A stretch of 64,000 bases of DNA from Giesbergeria anulus (GTDB lineage Bacteria; Pseudomonadota; Gammaproteobacteria; Burkholderiales; Burkholderiaceae_C), in contig NZ_FOGD01000001.1 of the NCBI RefSeq assembly GCF_900111115.1, positions 738,910 to 802,909 on the forward strand, given 5' to 3'. A program made the position numbers and the translations under genes. Below are positions 30,787 through 37,299 of this stretch, in pieces; position 1 is the stretch's first letter, and each line of letters begins with the position of its first letter. Below the pieces are notes generated by a model. That model was not told the DNA's origin and made no database searches. It was given only the letters and a program-made list of their open reading frames with translations.

Positions 30787-31098
30787 TCAGGAGATTTTTG
30801 TTTGCGCCTTGGATTCGCCGGTCACTTCGGCGGTGGCTGCGGCAAAGCCTTTTTGCTGGGCGTGCCCGTGTTTCGCAACAGGTGGGCAAACTTTTCCCAC
30901 CTGTTCGTCCTCCGCGTCATAGCTCTCCAGCGAGTAATCCGGCGACGGTTCCGGGTGCAGCGCCACCCAAACCTCTTTGCGGCGGGCTGTGTAGTGGGAG
31001 CGCTGGGGTAGGACTAGGGCACTGCCAGCGCCAGCACCTACCCAATGTTGTTGGGTTGGTTTGTGAGTATCTTTGGGATAGTCGCAAAAGTGCGTCAT
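30787..31098 (-). CDS. Hypothetical protein (103 aa), element
   Basis: A small uncertain gene; no family recognised. The product is hydrophilic (EPSPDYSLESYDAEDEQVGK, KHGHAQQKGFAAATAEVTGE) with no membrane segment. In its favour, it has the GC-rich third positions typical of the region, lies on the same strand as the genes upstream, and is 33 bases from the previous candidate. Against it, the only purine-rich sequence (AAGGG) touches the ATG, and it overlaps imperfect repeats. A competing frame between 30,917 and 31,204 is also open. Confidence 0.35.
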   Translation of the reverse strand: MTHFCDYPKDTHKPTQQHWVGAGAGSALVLPQRSHYTARRKEVWVALHPEPSPDYSLESYDAEDEQVGKVCPPVAKHGHAQQKGFAAATAEVTGESKAQTKIS

Positions 31099-31128
31099 CC
31101 CTTGGTGGTGCTACCTTCCTGCTACTTT

Positions 31129-31355
31129 TTGCTACCTTGGGTCTGCTGCGTTTTGCTGCATCTTGCTGCGTTTGGGCTGAGACCTCATTGGGATTGACGC
31201 GCAACAGTGGACGGCGTACAAATGAGTGCAGCCCGGCGATAGGGGCGACACTTGAATCAGCTTGCTGGTCAGGACGCCCATAGGAATCACGGGCTGCTTC
31301 GGCGTCTTGCTACCTTGGGCTGTCGCGTTTTGTCGCGCACTGTCGCGTTTGGGCT
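31129..31355. repeat. Two imperfect ~50-bp repeat units of triplicated hexamers
   Basis: Units at 31,129-31,179 and 31,307-31,355 both begin TTGCTACCTTGGG. Each then carries three copies of one hexamer (GCTGCG/GCTGCA in the first, GTCGCG in the second), about ten bases apart, and ends CGTTTGGGCTG. The layout is conserved although the repeated hexamer differs. They partly overlap a low-confidence gene. Confidence 0.5.
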
Positions 31356-31383
31356 GGGCTGCAACCATTGCCTCTGCAACCAC
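31132..31383 (-). CDS. Hypothetical protein (83 aa), element
   Basis: An uncertain small gene downstream of the winged-helix gene on the same strand (77 bases away), with AGAGG 3-8 bases before its ATG. No family recognised. The repeat units of this region encode similar peptides at its two ends (QPKRDSARQNATAQGSK and QPKRSKMQQNAADPR). The frame may therefore be a by-product of the DNA repeats rather than a selected protein. Confidence 0.35.
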   Translation of the reverse strand: MVAEAMVAAQPKRDSARQNATAQGSKTPKQPVIPMGVLTSKLIQVSPLSPGCTHLYAVHCCASIPMRSQPKRSKMQQNAADPR

Positions 31384-31460
31384 CTTGGAAACTTGCCGCT
31401 GGAAACTAAGGTTTTCTCAGGTTTTCTTTGGTTGCACGTTTCACTTCCAGACGTATGAGC

Positions 31461-31859
31461 CTACCGCCCTGCACCGAAGGCCAGCGCCACACCCGCCAGC
31501 AGCTTGGACAGCGCCAGCGTTTCCCGTGGCGTCAGCGCCTCGCAAACATCATCCCCCACCTCTACCTTGAACCGACCACGCGGTAAGGCTGTCACGCTAA
31601 CGGCGCGGTCTGGCGTGGTGTCCACTAGCTCGAATAGGCCAGCGTATAGCGAACGAATCAGGCCATCTTCCCGTAGCCTAGTGATGTGGTCATCAACGGT
31701 CGTCATGCGCAGCCCCGTTACCTCAGTAATGCGGCGGCGGCTTGCCTGATGGCCGTGCTCTGTCAGGTCGGTGATGGCTTTGAGGATGGTTTCTCGGTTC
31801 TGCCCAGGGCTTTTTGGCGGGCTGGCTTCAGTAGGTGTGTCATCGCTGGCGGTTGTCAT
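31461..31859 (-). CDS. Winged-helix/HTH protein, element
   Basis: A 132-residue basic-acidic protein whose middle (residues ~25-85) reads as a helix-turn-helix: RETILKAITDLTEHG, then RRRITEVTGLRMTTVDDHI and TRLREDGLIRSLYAGLFELV, the latter forming a recognition helix and wing. The C-terminal half contains short beta-like segments and ALTPRETLALSKLLAG. ATG at 31,859 follows AAAGG. Upstream in-frame codons to 32,126 run through the SSB gene and are not used. It may regulate the replication operon or help replication initiation; the sequence does not decide. Confidence 0.6.
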   Translation of the reverse strand: MTTASDDTPTEASPPKSPGQNRETILKAITDLTEHGHQASRRRITEVTGLRMTTVDDHITRLREDGLIRSLYAGLFELVDTTPDRAVSVTALPRGRFKVEVGDDVCEALTPRETLALSKLLAGVALAFGAGR

Positions 31860-31934
31860 GGGCGCCTTTCTGGATTCGTTCTCCGAAGTCTCTGCGCGCA
31901 CGGCGCGAAAGCCAATCCCTGAAAGGGGGCTACC

Positions 31935-31962
31935 AAAAGCAAAACCCGGCACAGGGCCGGGC
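31935..31962 (-). terminator. Terminator after element ssb
   Basis: On the minus strand CCGGC-CCTGT-GCCGG is followed by GTTTTGCTTTT, about 45 bases after the SSB stop. A ~40-base relative of this block lies after the integrase gene (38,954-38,987). Confidence 0.6.
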
Positions 31963-32007
31963 TGGTGGGGTGGAGTTTCACCACCCCATGCGCTGCAACC
32001 GGGGGTT

Positions 32008-32433
32008 TCAGAACGGCATGGGGCCATCGTCCGGCCACGGCGGTGGCTCAGACTGCGCACGGGCGCGCCATGCCTCATCTTTGGGGCGCTGGCTTTGGGG
32101 TTGGGCATCCCCTTGGGTAGCTGCACGCTTGTGGCGCACTTGGTACACGGTCAATACCTGCTGCGCCACCACGTCTAGGGCTGGGCGGTACTGCCCCTCC
32201 TTGTCCTGCCAAGTGCCTACCTTGAGTGGGCCAGCCACTGCCACAGAGTCACCTTCTTTCAGCGCCAGCAATGCGGCCACGGGGCCATCGTCAAAGGCAA
32301 TCACGCTGACAAAAACAGATTCGCCTTCGGTGGTGGGCGTGCGAACTTTCGCCAGTGCAAAGGGCTTGCCGCTCTTACCGGTGCGCTGGGTGGGCGTGCC
32401 GTGTACCTTGCCTGCAATCAAGACGTCAATCAT
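32008..32433 (-). CDS. ssb: Single-stranded DNA-binding protein (element-encoded)
   Basis: A 141-residue OB-fold protein. The N-terminal domain (MIDVLIAGKVHGTPTQRTGK, SVIAFDDGPVAALLALKEGDSVAVAGPL) matches SSB. A Gln/Arg/Pro-rich linker follows. The C-terminal tip DDGPMPF resembles the DDIPF-type acidic tail of SSB that docks replication partners. It diverges from typical chromosomal SSB, so it is probably dedicated to the element's own replication. ATG at 32,433 follows GGGGGAG; a TTG 6 bases upstream is possible. The start overlaps the end of the preceding small gene by 8 bases. Confidence 0.8.
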   Translation of the reverse strand: MIDVLIAGKVHGTPTQRTGKSGKPFALAKVRTPTTEGESVFVSVIAFDDGPVAALLALKEGDSVAVAGPLKVGTWQDKEGQYRPALDVVAQQVLTVYQVRHKRAATQGDAQPQSQRPKDEAWRARAQSEPPPWPDDGPMPF

Positions 32434-32632
32434 TTTCAATCTCCCCCTTCATGGTGCGCACTATGGCTTCCAACTTGCCCACCAGCTCGTGCATGAAGTG
32501 CTTTCCGATAGGTACGATGACAAAGTTATCTTCATCGTCCGTGGCAATAAGCTTGTTTTCAGCGTATTGGATTGACCAGCCGTCAGGGTGTTGGTACAGC
32601 GTGATGGGGGCTAGAACGGGCGGGCGTGTCAT
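32426..32632 (-). CDS. Hypothetical protein (68 aa), element
   Basis: Small soluble protein with no recognised family. The sequence LYQHPDGWSIQYAENKLIATDDEDNFV followed by PIGKHFMHELVGKLEAIVR suggests a short beta segment and a C-terminal helix. Translationally linked at both ends: its ATG overlaps the previous stop, and its end overlaps the SSB start by 8 bases. That tight packing is the main evidence that it is real. Confidence 0.55.
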   Translation of the reverse strand: MTRPPVLAPITLYQHPDGWSIQYAENKLIATDDEDNFVIVPIGKHFMHELVGKLEAIVRTMKGEIEND

Positions 32633-33237
32633 GTGGATTCCTTTCCTGCTTCAAAAGCCTGTTCATAGGTGGCGTAGAGGTGCTGGCCTGTAGCGCAGCG
32701 CTGGCTGCTCCCCCCACTGCGGGCGGTGGCTTTGCAAGTGGTGCAGCTCCAGTGGTGGGCCTGATAGGCGCGGTCTGCCACGTTCCACGGCTGGTGAACC
32801 GAGAACTTGGGTAAGGGCTTTGCTGGGGATGGGGTAGCGGCTGGCGACACCACGGCGGGCGGTGCTGGCTTGGGCGCTACGGATGGCACCAGCTTGGACA
32901 GTTCGCCCCGAAGGTGTGCAGCAAGCCCTTGCCGGTCGTTGGGTGGGGTTGCCTCGATGTCGGCGCGCCAGTCGGTGCGTGCCTTGTCGCTGGCTTGGAT
33001 GGCAGTGCAGTAGCGGTCGGCCAGCGCCAGCAATTGAGCCATGCCGGGGTTAGGTGGTGGCGCTTCCAGTCCGTGGCTAATGGCTAATCCGGCTAACGTG
33101 GCTAATTTGGCTAATTCATCCGGGCTTTCGGGCTTTTGATTAGCCAAATTAGCCGGATTAGCCGCGTTAGCCATTAGCCAGTGGTTAGATTCACGTTTTG
33201 CGGCGGCGTCCCTGATAGCGCTCAAGTCAACCAACAT
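32629..33237 (-). CDS. Hypothetical protein with Cys cluster, element; contains in-frame palindrome
   Basis: A 202-residue protein with no recognised family. Its start overlaps the end of the DUF3987 gene by 11 bases. Residues ~20-55 are encoded by the 105-bp GGCTAA palindrome, giving a mirror-like peptide (ANAANPANLANQ, then ELAKLATLAGLAIS). The C-terminal part has a possible zinc-binding set: WSCTTCKATARSGGSSQRC followed by ATGQH. The middle is Pro/Ala-rich. A related but decayed stretch, with the same palindrome and the LLALA segment, lies at 35,805-35,985. Either this gene was partly duplicated or both loci received the same palindromic unit. Confidence 0.55.
   Translation of the reverse strand: MLVDLSAIRDAAAKRESNHWLMANAANPANLANQKPESPDELAKLATLAGLAISHGLEAPPPNPGMAQLLALADRYCTAIQASDKARTDWRADIEATPPNDRQGLAAHLRGELSKLVPSVAPKPAPPAVVSPAATPSPAKPLPKFSVHQPWNVADRAYQAHHWSCTTCKATARSGGSSQRCATGQHLYATYEQAFEAGKEST
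33075..33179. repeat. Iteron palindrome, copy 1 (GGCTAA x5 / TTAGCC x5)
   Basis: Five GGCTAA at 33,075, 33,082, 33,091, 33,100 and 33,109 (steps 7, 9, 9, 9). Then five TTAGCC at 33,140, 33,149, 33,158, 33,167 and 33,174 (steps 9, 9, 9, 7). The two arms are almost perfect inverted repeats of about 40 bases around a 25-base centre. A near-identical second copy lies at 35,867-35,980 in the same orientation. Confidence 0.9.
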
Positions 33238-34777
33238 GGCGCACCTCCCAGCCGTCGCCAATCGGGCGAACGTAGCCGCGCTGGGTCAGTTGCTCCAACA
33301 GCACATTGATACCTTTCGCTTTCAGGCTGCGAATGGCACGCGGGCACTTTTGCAGCACAGCAGCACGGGCCACCAACGGCCCCTGCTCTTGCAACCAGTC
33401 CCACAGCACGCGCAAGCGCTTGTCGGTCTGCGCTTGTTTGCCGGTGCCCATCAGGCGCAAGTGCTCAGACAGGTAGAACGTCACCAGCTCCATTGCGCCG
33501 TCCATGGCTTGCACGTCAATGACTGCGGCTTGGGGGTTGTTGAACAGGGTAATCACGCCCGCAATGCGCGCTGCCTGTTCTGCGGCCTTGCTGGCAAAGG
33601 CACGGGCCTGCTCTAGCTCTGCCCCGTCCGCCTGCTGCACTTCAATGGCGTTGTAGAACTCAATCCACAGGGCGCGGGCCTGCGGGTCTAGGGGTAGCCC
33701 CTTGGGTTTGAGCTCGTAGCCGTCGCCGTTGGGCCAGCGCTGCGGGCTGGTGTCGAGCAGTTGCCCCATGCGGTGGGCGTAGGCCAGTACTGCCGGGTTT
33801 TCCATCGGGTTGTTGCCGTTGTAGAAGCGCGTTCCTGCCAGCGTCTGGGGTTGTGCTACCAGGCACCGGGCTAGGAAGCCTTGGCCATCGGCCAGCGGGT
33901 CAGATAGCAGCTCACGCAGTAGCAGCGGTTGCACCATGATGTGCAGGGCAATGCGGCGGCCTAGCAGCGATGTGTAGCCCGTGCCCCCACGCATCACGTC
34001 GAGGGCTTCGGCACCCCAGCCCTTGAGGAAAAAGGCCATCGCCCCCATGCGGTTGACCTCTTTCATGCTGTGGCCCCCCAGCACTTCACCGCCTTCGGCA
34101 CTGAACACACCGATACTGCTTTGGCCCTTGAGTAGCCGGGCCACGCCTTCCACAGTGGCATTGCCCACGGTCAGGGACTGCATGAGCGGCTCTTGCGGTT
34201 CTGGGTCGCCTTTTTTGGAGGTGGCCTGCTCTTGCCGGTAGGCTTCCATGGCATGGTGGTGCTGTCGGCTTTGCTCCTTCTTACGGCGGGCAATCTCCAT
34301 ACAGGCCACATCGTCCACGGCACTCTTTCTATCGCCGCTGCTGCCACTGGAGACAAGGTAGAGGGTGAGCGGACAGGCTTTGCCATGCGGCAACACCACG
34401 TCTGCAAGGGGTTGCGCGGCCAGACTGGCAGCGGCCAATACACTGCCACCAGCCATAGCATCGGGCGCTTGCACGTCTTCGGCAATGGCTTGGGCTGCGG
34501 CTCCTAGCAGTGGCCCCAGTGCGGCAAAAGGGAAGGACTGGGGCGGGCGGGTGTCGCCGGTGTCTTCAGGCAGTGGCACCAGTTCGGGCCAGTCGGTGAC
34601 GGTGACGCCTGTGTCGGCAAGGGCATTGCGTGCGTCGATGTCGGCCATCTCTAGTGCAGTCATGGCGTTATGTAGGGCGATGGCCTTGGTACTGTCGCCC
34701 GTTGCAATGACCGCATCAATCTGCGCCTGCAATGCGGCAGCTTTGGCACCGCCGGGGCGGTTGAGGTCGTTATTCAT
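33227..34777 (-). CDS. DUF3987 (YfjI-like) replication-type ATPase, element
   Basis: A 516-residue protein of the DUF3987 family, found in phages, satellites and islands and usually thought of as a helicase/primase-associated replication protein. A P-loop-like SSGSSGDRKSAVDD lies near residues 143-156, followed by SIGVFSAEGGEVLGG (Walker B-like region) and the conserved RIALHIMVQP and QGFLARCLVAQP stretches. The C-terminal ~90 residues form a probable helical/winged domain (LRVLWDWLQEQGPLVARAAV). It is the largest gene of the element. It sits between the two GGCTAA palindromes and is followed by SSB, so it is the best candidate for the element's replication initiator or helicase. Confidence 0.75.
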   Translation of the reverse strand: MNNDLNRPGGAKAAALQAQIDAVIATGDSTKAIALHNAMTALEMADIDARNALADTGVTVTDWPELVPLPEDTGDTRPPQSFPFAALGPLLGAAAQAIAEDVQAPDAMAGGSVLAAASLAAQPLADVVLPHGKACPLTLYLVSSGSSGDRKSAVDDVACMEIARRKKEQSRQHHHAMEAYRQEQATSKKGDPEPQEPLMQSLTVGNATVEGVARLLKGQSSIGVFSAEGGEVLGGHSMKEVNRMGAMAFFLKGWGAEALDVMRGGTGYTSLLGRRIALHIMVQPLLLRELLSDPLADGQGFLARCLVAQPQTLAGTRFYNGNNPMENPAVLAYAHRMGQLLDTSPQRWPNGDGYELKPKGLPLDPQARALWIEFYNAIEVQQADGAELEQARAFASKAAEQAARIAGVITLFNNPQAAVIDVQAMDGAMELVTFYLSEHLRLMGTGKQAQTDKRLRVLWDWLQEQGPLVARAAVLQKCPRAIRSLKAKGINVLLEQLTQRGYVRPIGDGWEVRHVG

Positions 34778-34858
34778 GGTGGCTCCCTTTGCCGGGTGTT
34801 GGCAATGCAGCGGCTTGACCCTGCTGCACAGGGCTTTGAATTTGGGTCATGTTTTCCT

Positions 34859-35053
34859 CTACTCGGTGAGGTTTGCGGGGGTGTTGGGGGGCTGGCTGGC
34901 GATGAACTCGCGCAGCATGGTTTTGGCAACCATCAAGTCGGTCATGCGTTCGGCAGCATCAGACAGACCGGGGCCAGCTTGCTCGCGTAGGTCGGCGGTG
35001 GTGGCGTCAAGCTCGCCATCAAGCCATTGCAGGTAGGTTGCGGTGGTGCTCAT
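34859..35053 (-). CDS. Hypothetical protein (64 aa), element
   Basis: Short, acidic, helical protein (YLQWLDGELDATTADLREQ, AAERMTDLMVAKTMLREFI) with no recognised family. Its ATG overlaps the stop of the upstream small gene (ATGA), and the DUF3987 gene starts 81 bases after it. Longer upstream codons fall inside the neighbouring gene and are not used. Confidence 0.55.
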   Translation of the reverse strand: MSTTATYLQWLDGELDATTADLREQAGPGLSDAAERMTDLMVAKTMLREFIASQPPNTPANLTE

Positions 35054-35322
35054 TTCGTCACCCCCTTGGCTTGGTCGGCTGCATCGCGCAAAACCGCTGC
35101 CGTCATCAGTGCTGCTGCAAACTCGCGGGCCGATTTGGTGCACAGCTTCACATGAAAACCATTGCCCGCCAGCGCCATCCCAAGGTTGATTTCACCGGGT
35201 TCTATTGCAGATATGAACGAGGGGCCGCCCACCTTGGCCGAAGCTGCCACTTTGCCATCCCTGCCATACAGGTCTAGGCCAGCCACAAAGCAAATTTCTT
35301 GGGGAAACTTTGGGTAGTTCAC
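35050..35322 (-). CDS. Hypothetical protein (90 aa), element
   Basis: Small soluble protein starting at GTG (VNYPKFPQEICFVAGLDLYG). The middle has beta-like segments (GKVAASAKVGGPSFISAIEPG) and the C-terminal half is helical (AREFAAALMTAAVLRDAADQA). No family recognised. Its start overlaps the stop of the 68-aa gene (GTGA) and its stop overlaps the next ATG, so three small genes are translationally chained ahead of DUF3987. Confidence 0.55.
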   Translation of the reverse strand: MNYPKFPQEICFVAGLDLYGRDGKVAASAKVGGPSFISAIEPGEINLGMALAGNGFHVKLCTKSAREFAAALMTAAVLRDAADQAKGVTK

Positions 35323-35525
35323 ACTGCCACCTCCATGACTTGCAGTGCCTTGAGCAGTTGCACGGCCTTGCGGCGGGCTGCGGTTAGGTTGCCCTTGCGC
35401 AGATAGAACCCGGCCAAGCTGGCGCTGGTGGTGGCCTCTAGGAGGGCGTGGGCTGTGGTGGTGGGGATGGCCGGGGCGGCCTTGGGCGTGGGCGCGGCAG
35501 TGCGCGCCAATGTGACCTGTTGCAT
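35319..35525 (-). CDS. Hypothetical protein (68 aa), first gene of the element's replication operon
   Basis: Short basic protein; residues ~25-65 form amphipathic helices (AHALLEATTSASLAGFYLRK, AARRKAVQLLKALQVMEV). No family recognised. ATG at 35,525 is preceded by TAGGAG nine bases upstream, a good ribosome binding site. The frame stays open upstream to 36,131, but that part is non-coding repeat DNA without a start signal. It is the promoter-proximal gene of a minus-strand operon running to SSB. Confidence 0.55.
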   Translation of the reverse strand: MQQVTLARTAAPTPKAAPAIPTTTAHALLEATTSASLAGFYLRKGNLTAARRKAVQLLKALQVMEVAV

Positions 35526-35562
35526 GGTCTTGGCTCCTACGGGATGAAGAACCACACGTTGC

Positions 35563-35756
35563 GTTTCTACGCACAACGGGTGGGCATGGCGGTTAGAAAC
35601 ACGTCCGTAGCCGTGCGGGTGTCCTTGCGGATAACCCACGCCATGCCCATAAACCATGCCGCTATGGGAAAGTCCATAACGGAAAAATTGGGGCGTAACA
35701 AAACCCCGCTCATCGGTGGGAGTTGCTACCTCTACGGATTTGGTGTTTCTACGCAC
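35563..35756. promoter_or_regulatory. Dyad and direct repeats upstream of the replication operon
   Basis: The ~600-base gap 35,526-36,123 has no convincing gene. It holds GTTTCTACGCAC twice (35,563 and 35,745), the first within an imperfect dyad GTTGCG..CACAAC. It also holds an inverted repeat CCGCTATGG-N6-CCATAACGG at 35,659-35,682 (one mismatch). These are candidate operators for the operon beginning at 35,525. The rest of the gap is the second GGCTAA palindrome and the DUF4160 promoter. Confidence 0.45.
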
Positions 35757-35866
35757 CGGGCCTCTCGGCTTGGGGCCAATTTTGCCACAGCTCACACCCG
35801 TGGTGCAGGCCAGCGCCAGCAGCGGGACAATGCCGGGGGCTGGTGCTGGGGGTGTTTCCAGTCTGT

Positions 35867-35980
35867 GGCTAATGGCTAATCCGGCTAACGTGGCTAATTT
35901 GGCTAATTCATCGGGGCTTTTGGGCTTCTGATTAGCCAAATTAGCCGGATTAGCCGGATTAGCCACGTTAGCCATTAGCC
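35867..35980. repeat. Iteron palindrome, copy 2 (GGCTAA x5 / TTAGCC x6)
   Basis: GGCTAA at 35,867, 35,874, 35,883, 35,892 and 35,901 (steps 7, 9, 9, 9, identical to copy 1). TTAGCC at 35,932, 35,941, 35,950, 35,959, 35,968 and 35,975, one 9-bp unit more than copy 1. A further GGCTAA lies at 35,988. Similarity to copy 1 extends about 60 bases to the left of the palindrome. Here it lies between genes, just before the DUF4160 promoter. Confidence 0.9.
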
Positions 35981-36086
35981 AGACACCGGCTAACGGTGCC
36001 AAATTGACCCAATCTGTCGCCGTTGTCGCCACGTCGCCAGTGCTGGCTGCATGGCCGGTAGTGCGGGCCAGCGCCAGCGGGCCACC

Positions 36087-36116
36087 TTGCGGGTAGTGTA
36101 ATAGTTTCACTACAAT
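36087..36116 (+). promoter_or_regulatory. Promoter with operator-like dyad for the DUF4160/DUF2442 pair
   Basis: TTGCGG (36,087) and TACAAT (36,111) are 18 bases apart. A near-perfect dyad, GTAGTGTAA..TTTCACTAC (36,093-36,113), fills the spacer and overlaps the -10. The ATG of the first gene is only 8 bases after the -10, so the transcript may start at or just before the A of ATG and be leaderless. Binding by the HTH protein encoded at 36,354 would block this promoter. Confidence 0.6.
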
Positions 36117-36123
36117 AAAGCGC

Positions 36124-36357
36124 ATGACCAATTACCCCGCTATCGGAGACTGGCGCATCCGAATCAACAGCATGGAACATGGCGTGGCCCATGTCCATGT
36201 GGAATTTCGTGATGGGCACCGCGTAGTGGTGGCGATTGAAACCCGCAAGGTACTGGCGGGAAGCGTGGTTCCTGCAAAGCGGCTGGTGTCTGCCTTGCAA
36301 GACATTGAGGCGAATGCGGCCAAGTACCTGGCCGAATACCGGAGGTTGAATCCATGA
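36124..36357 (+). CDS. DUF4160 family protein (possible toxin-antitoxin component)
   Basis: A 77-residue protein matching the short DUF4160 fold: WRIRINSMEHGVAHVHVEFRDG (the His-x-His-x motif), then HRVVVAIETRKVLAG and a C-terminal helix KRLVSALQDIEANAAKYLAEY. DUF4160 genes commonly precede DUF2442 genes and the pair is often suspected to be a toxin-antitoxin system; I know of no defined activity. It overlaps the DUF2442 gene by 4 bases (ATGA). These are the only plus-strand genes of the element. No ribosome binding site is visible, consistent with a leaderless mRNA. Confidence 0.72.
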   Translation: MTNYPAIGDWRIRINSMEHGVAHVHVEFRDGHRVVVAIETRKVLAGSVVPAKRLVSALQDIEANAAKYLAEYRRLNP

Positions 36358-36788
36358 AGGCCATCACCCTGAAAGCGGCGCGTATCGTTGGCACGCTGGC
36401 CCTTGAAATCGACTGGAGCACCGGCGAAACTTTGCGGGCTGACTTGGCAGACTGGCTGCGCCCCCCTATGGATGCGCTGCACGATGCGGCGTTCTTCGCA
36501 CAAATGCAGGTGGACGACTGGGGCACGGGCCTGAACTGGCCCGGTGGGCTTGATCTGGGGGCCGATACCCTCTACACCCTGTGCCGAGAACAGGCGGGCC
36601 TGCCCACCGCGCAAGGCTTTGACGCATGGATGCAGCGCAATGGCCTGTCGTTGGTCACAGCAGCAGAGTCGCTGGGTATGACGCGGCGCATGATTGCCCA
36701 CTACCGCACGGGCAGTCGTCCCATTCCCAAGGTGGTGGGGCTGGCTTGCACCGGCTGGGAAGCCAAGCGCCAAGGCATCAGCCGATAG
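36354..36788 (+). CDS. DUF2442-HTH fusion protein (possible antitoxin/autorepressor)
   Basis: A 144-residue protein. The N-terminal ~80 residues are DUF2442-like (LALEIDWSTGETLRADLADWLRP, then FAQMQVDDWGTGLNWPGG). The C-terminal ~55 residues form a helix-turn-helix (LSLVTAAESLGMTRRMIAHYRTGSRPIP) as in XRE-like antitoxins. The fusion supports a role as DNA-binding autoregulator of the pair, acting on the dyad at 36,093-36,113. It converges on the alpA gene, 113 bases apart. Confidence 0.72.
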   Translation: MKAITLKAARIVGTLALEIDWSTGETLRADLADWLRPPMDALHDAAFFAQMQVDDWGTGLNWPGGLDLGADTLYTLCREQAGLPTAQGFDAWMQRNGLSLVTAAESLGMTRRMIAHYRTGSRPIPKVVGLACTGWEAKRQGISR

Positions 36789-36901
36789 AAAACCAGCGTA
36801 GGGGGTGAGCAGCGCCAGCGCTTGCGTGGTCTGGGTGGTGGTGGGAGAATGGCCTTGTTCTGTGTGGCCTGTCGTGATTTTCGGATTGCGGCGGGCCATT
36901 T

Positions 36902-37243
36902 TTATTGCACCTCCGCCAGTTGCACCGCGTTGGTATTGGTTTGCTGCGCCAGCCACTGGCGAATATCACCACAGCGCCATGCGGTAATGCGTGGCCCCAA
37001 TTTCAAGGGTTTTGGAAAATCACCCGCCTTCACCTTGCGCCAGAGTGTGGGGGCGCTAAATGGCAGTAGTGCATGGACACCGGGGCGCTTGGGGCTAGGC
37101 ACCAATTGAGACTCACGCAACAGGGCGCAGTCTGGCAATTGGTCGAACGAGGTGGGAATGGGCGCGGCTGGTGTAGCTGGCGCTGGTGGTTTGGCGGTGG
37201 CTTTTTTGGCGTGCCTAGAACTGAACCCGAAACCTAATGACAT
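36902..37243 (-). CDS. AlpA-like phage regulatory protein
   Basis: A 113-residue protein. A basic Pro/Ala-rich N-terminal extension is followed at ~60-105 by an AlpA/MerR-like helix-turn-helix (LPFSAPTLWRKVKAGDFPKP, then LKLGPRITAWRCGDIRQWLAQQ). AlpA proteins activate integrase/excision genes of P4-like islands. The N-terminal extension makes it longer than usual AlpA (~70 residues). ATG at 37,243 has GGAG nine bases upstream. Short AATAGGCC-type inverted sites lie just before it (37,300-37,391). Confidence 0.78.
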   Translation of the reverse strand: MSLGFGFSSRHAKKATAKPPAPATPAAPIPTSFDQLPDCALLRESQLVPSPKRPGVHALLPFSAPTLWRKVKAGDFPKPLKLGPRITAWRCGDIRQWLAQQTNTNAVQLAEVQ

Positions 37244-37299
37244 TTAGTGACTCCATTCGTGAAAACGTGGGGTCAGTGTCTGGATTTTGGTGGCGTCTG

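Noticed and set aside
30633-31283. Open frame on the plus strand across the element's left end
   Set aside because: The 216-residue translation has no domain-like pattern, runs antisense to better-supported minus-strand candidates, and contains the DNA repeats; taken as a chance frame.
33061-35985. GGCTAA palindromes as a CRISPR array
   Set aside because: Units are 9 bp, arranged symmetrically in both orientations and without unique spacers, so it is not a CRISPR.
35526-36131. Extension of the 68-aa gene up to 36,131
   Set aside because: The frame is open, but it crosses the palindrome and operators, has no ribosome binding site at its start, and overlaps the DUF4160 promoter; the well-placed ATG at 35,525 is used instead.
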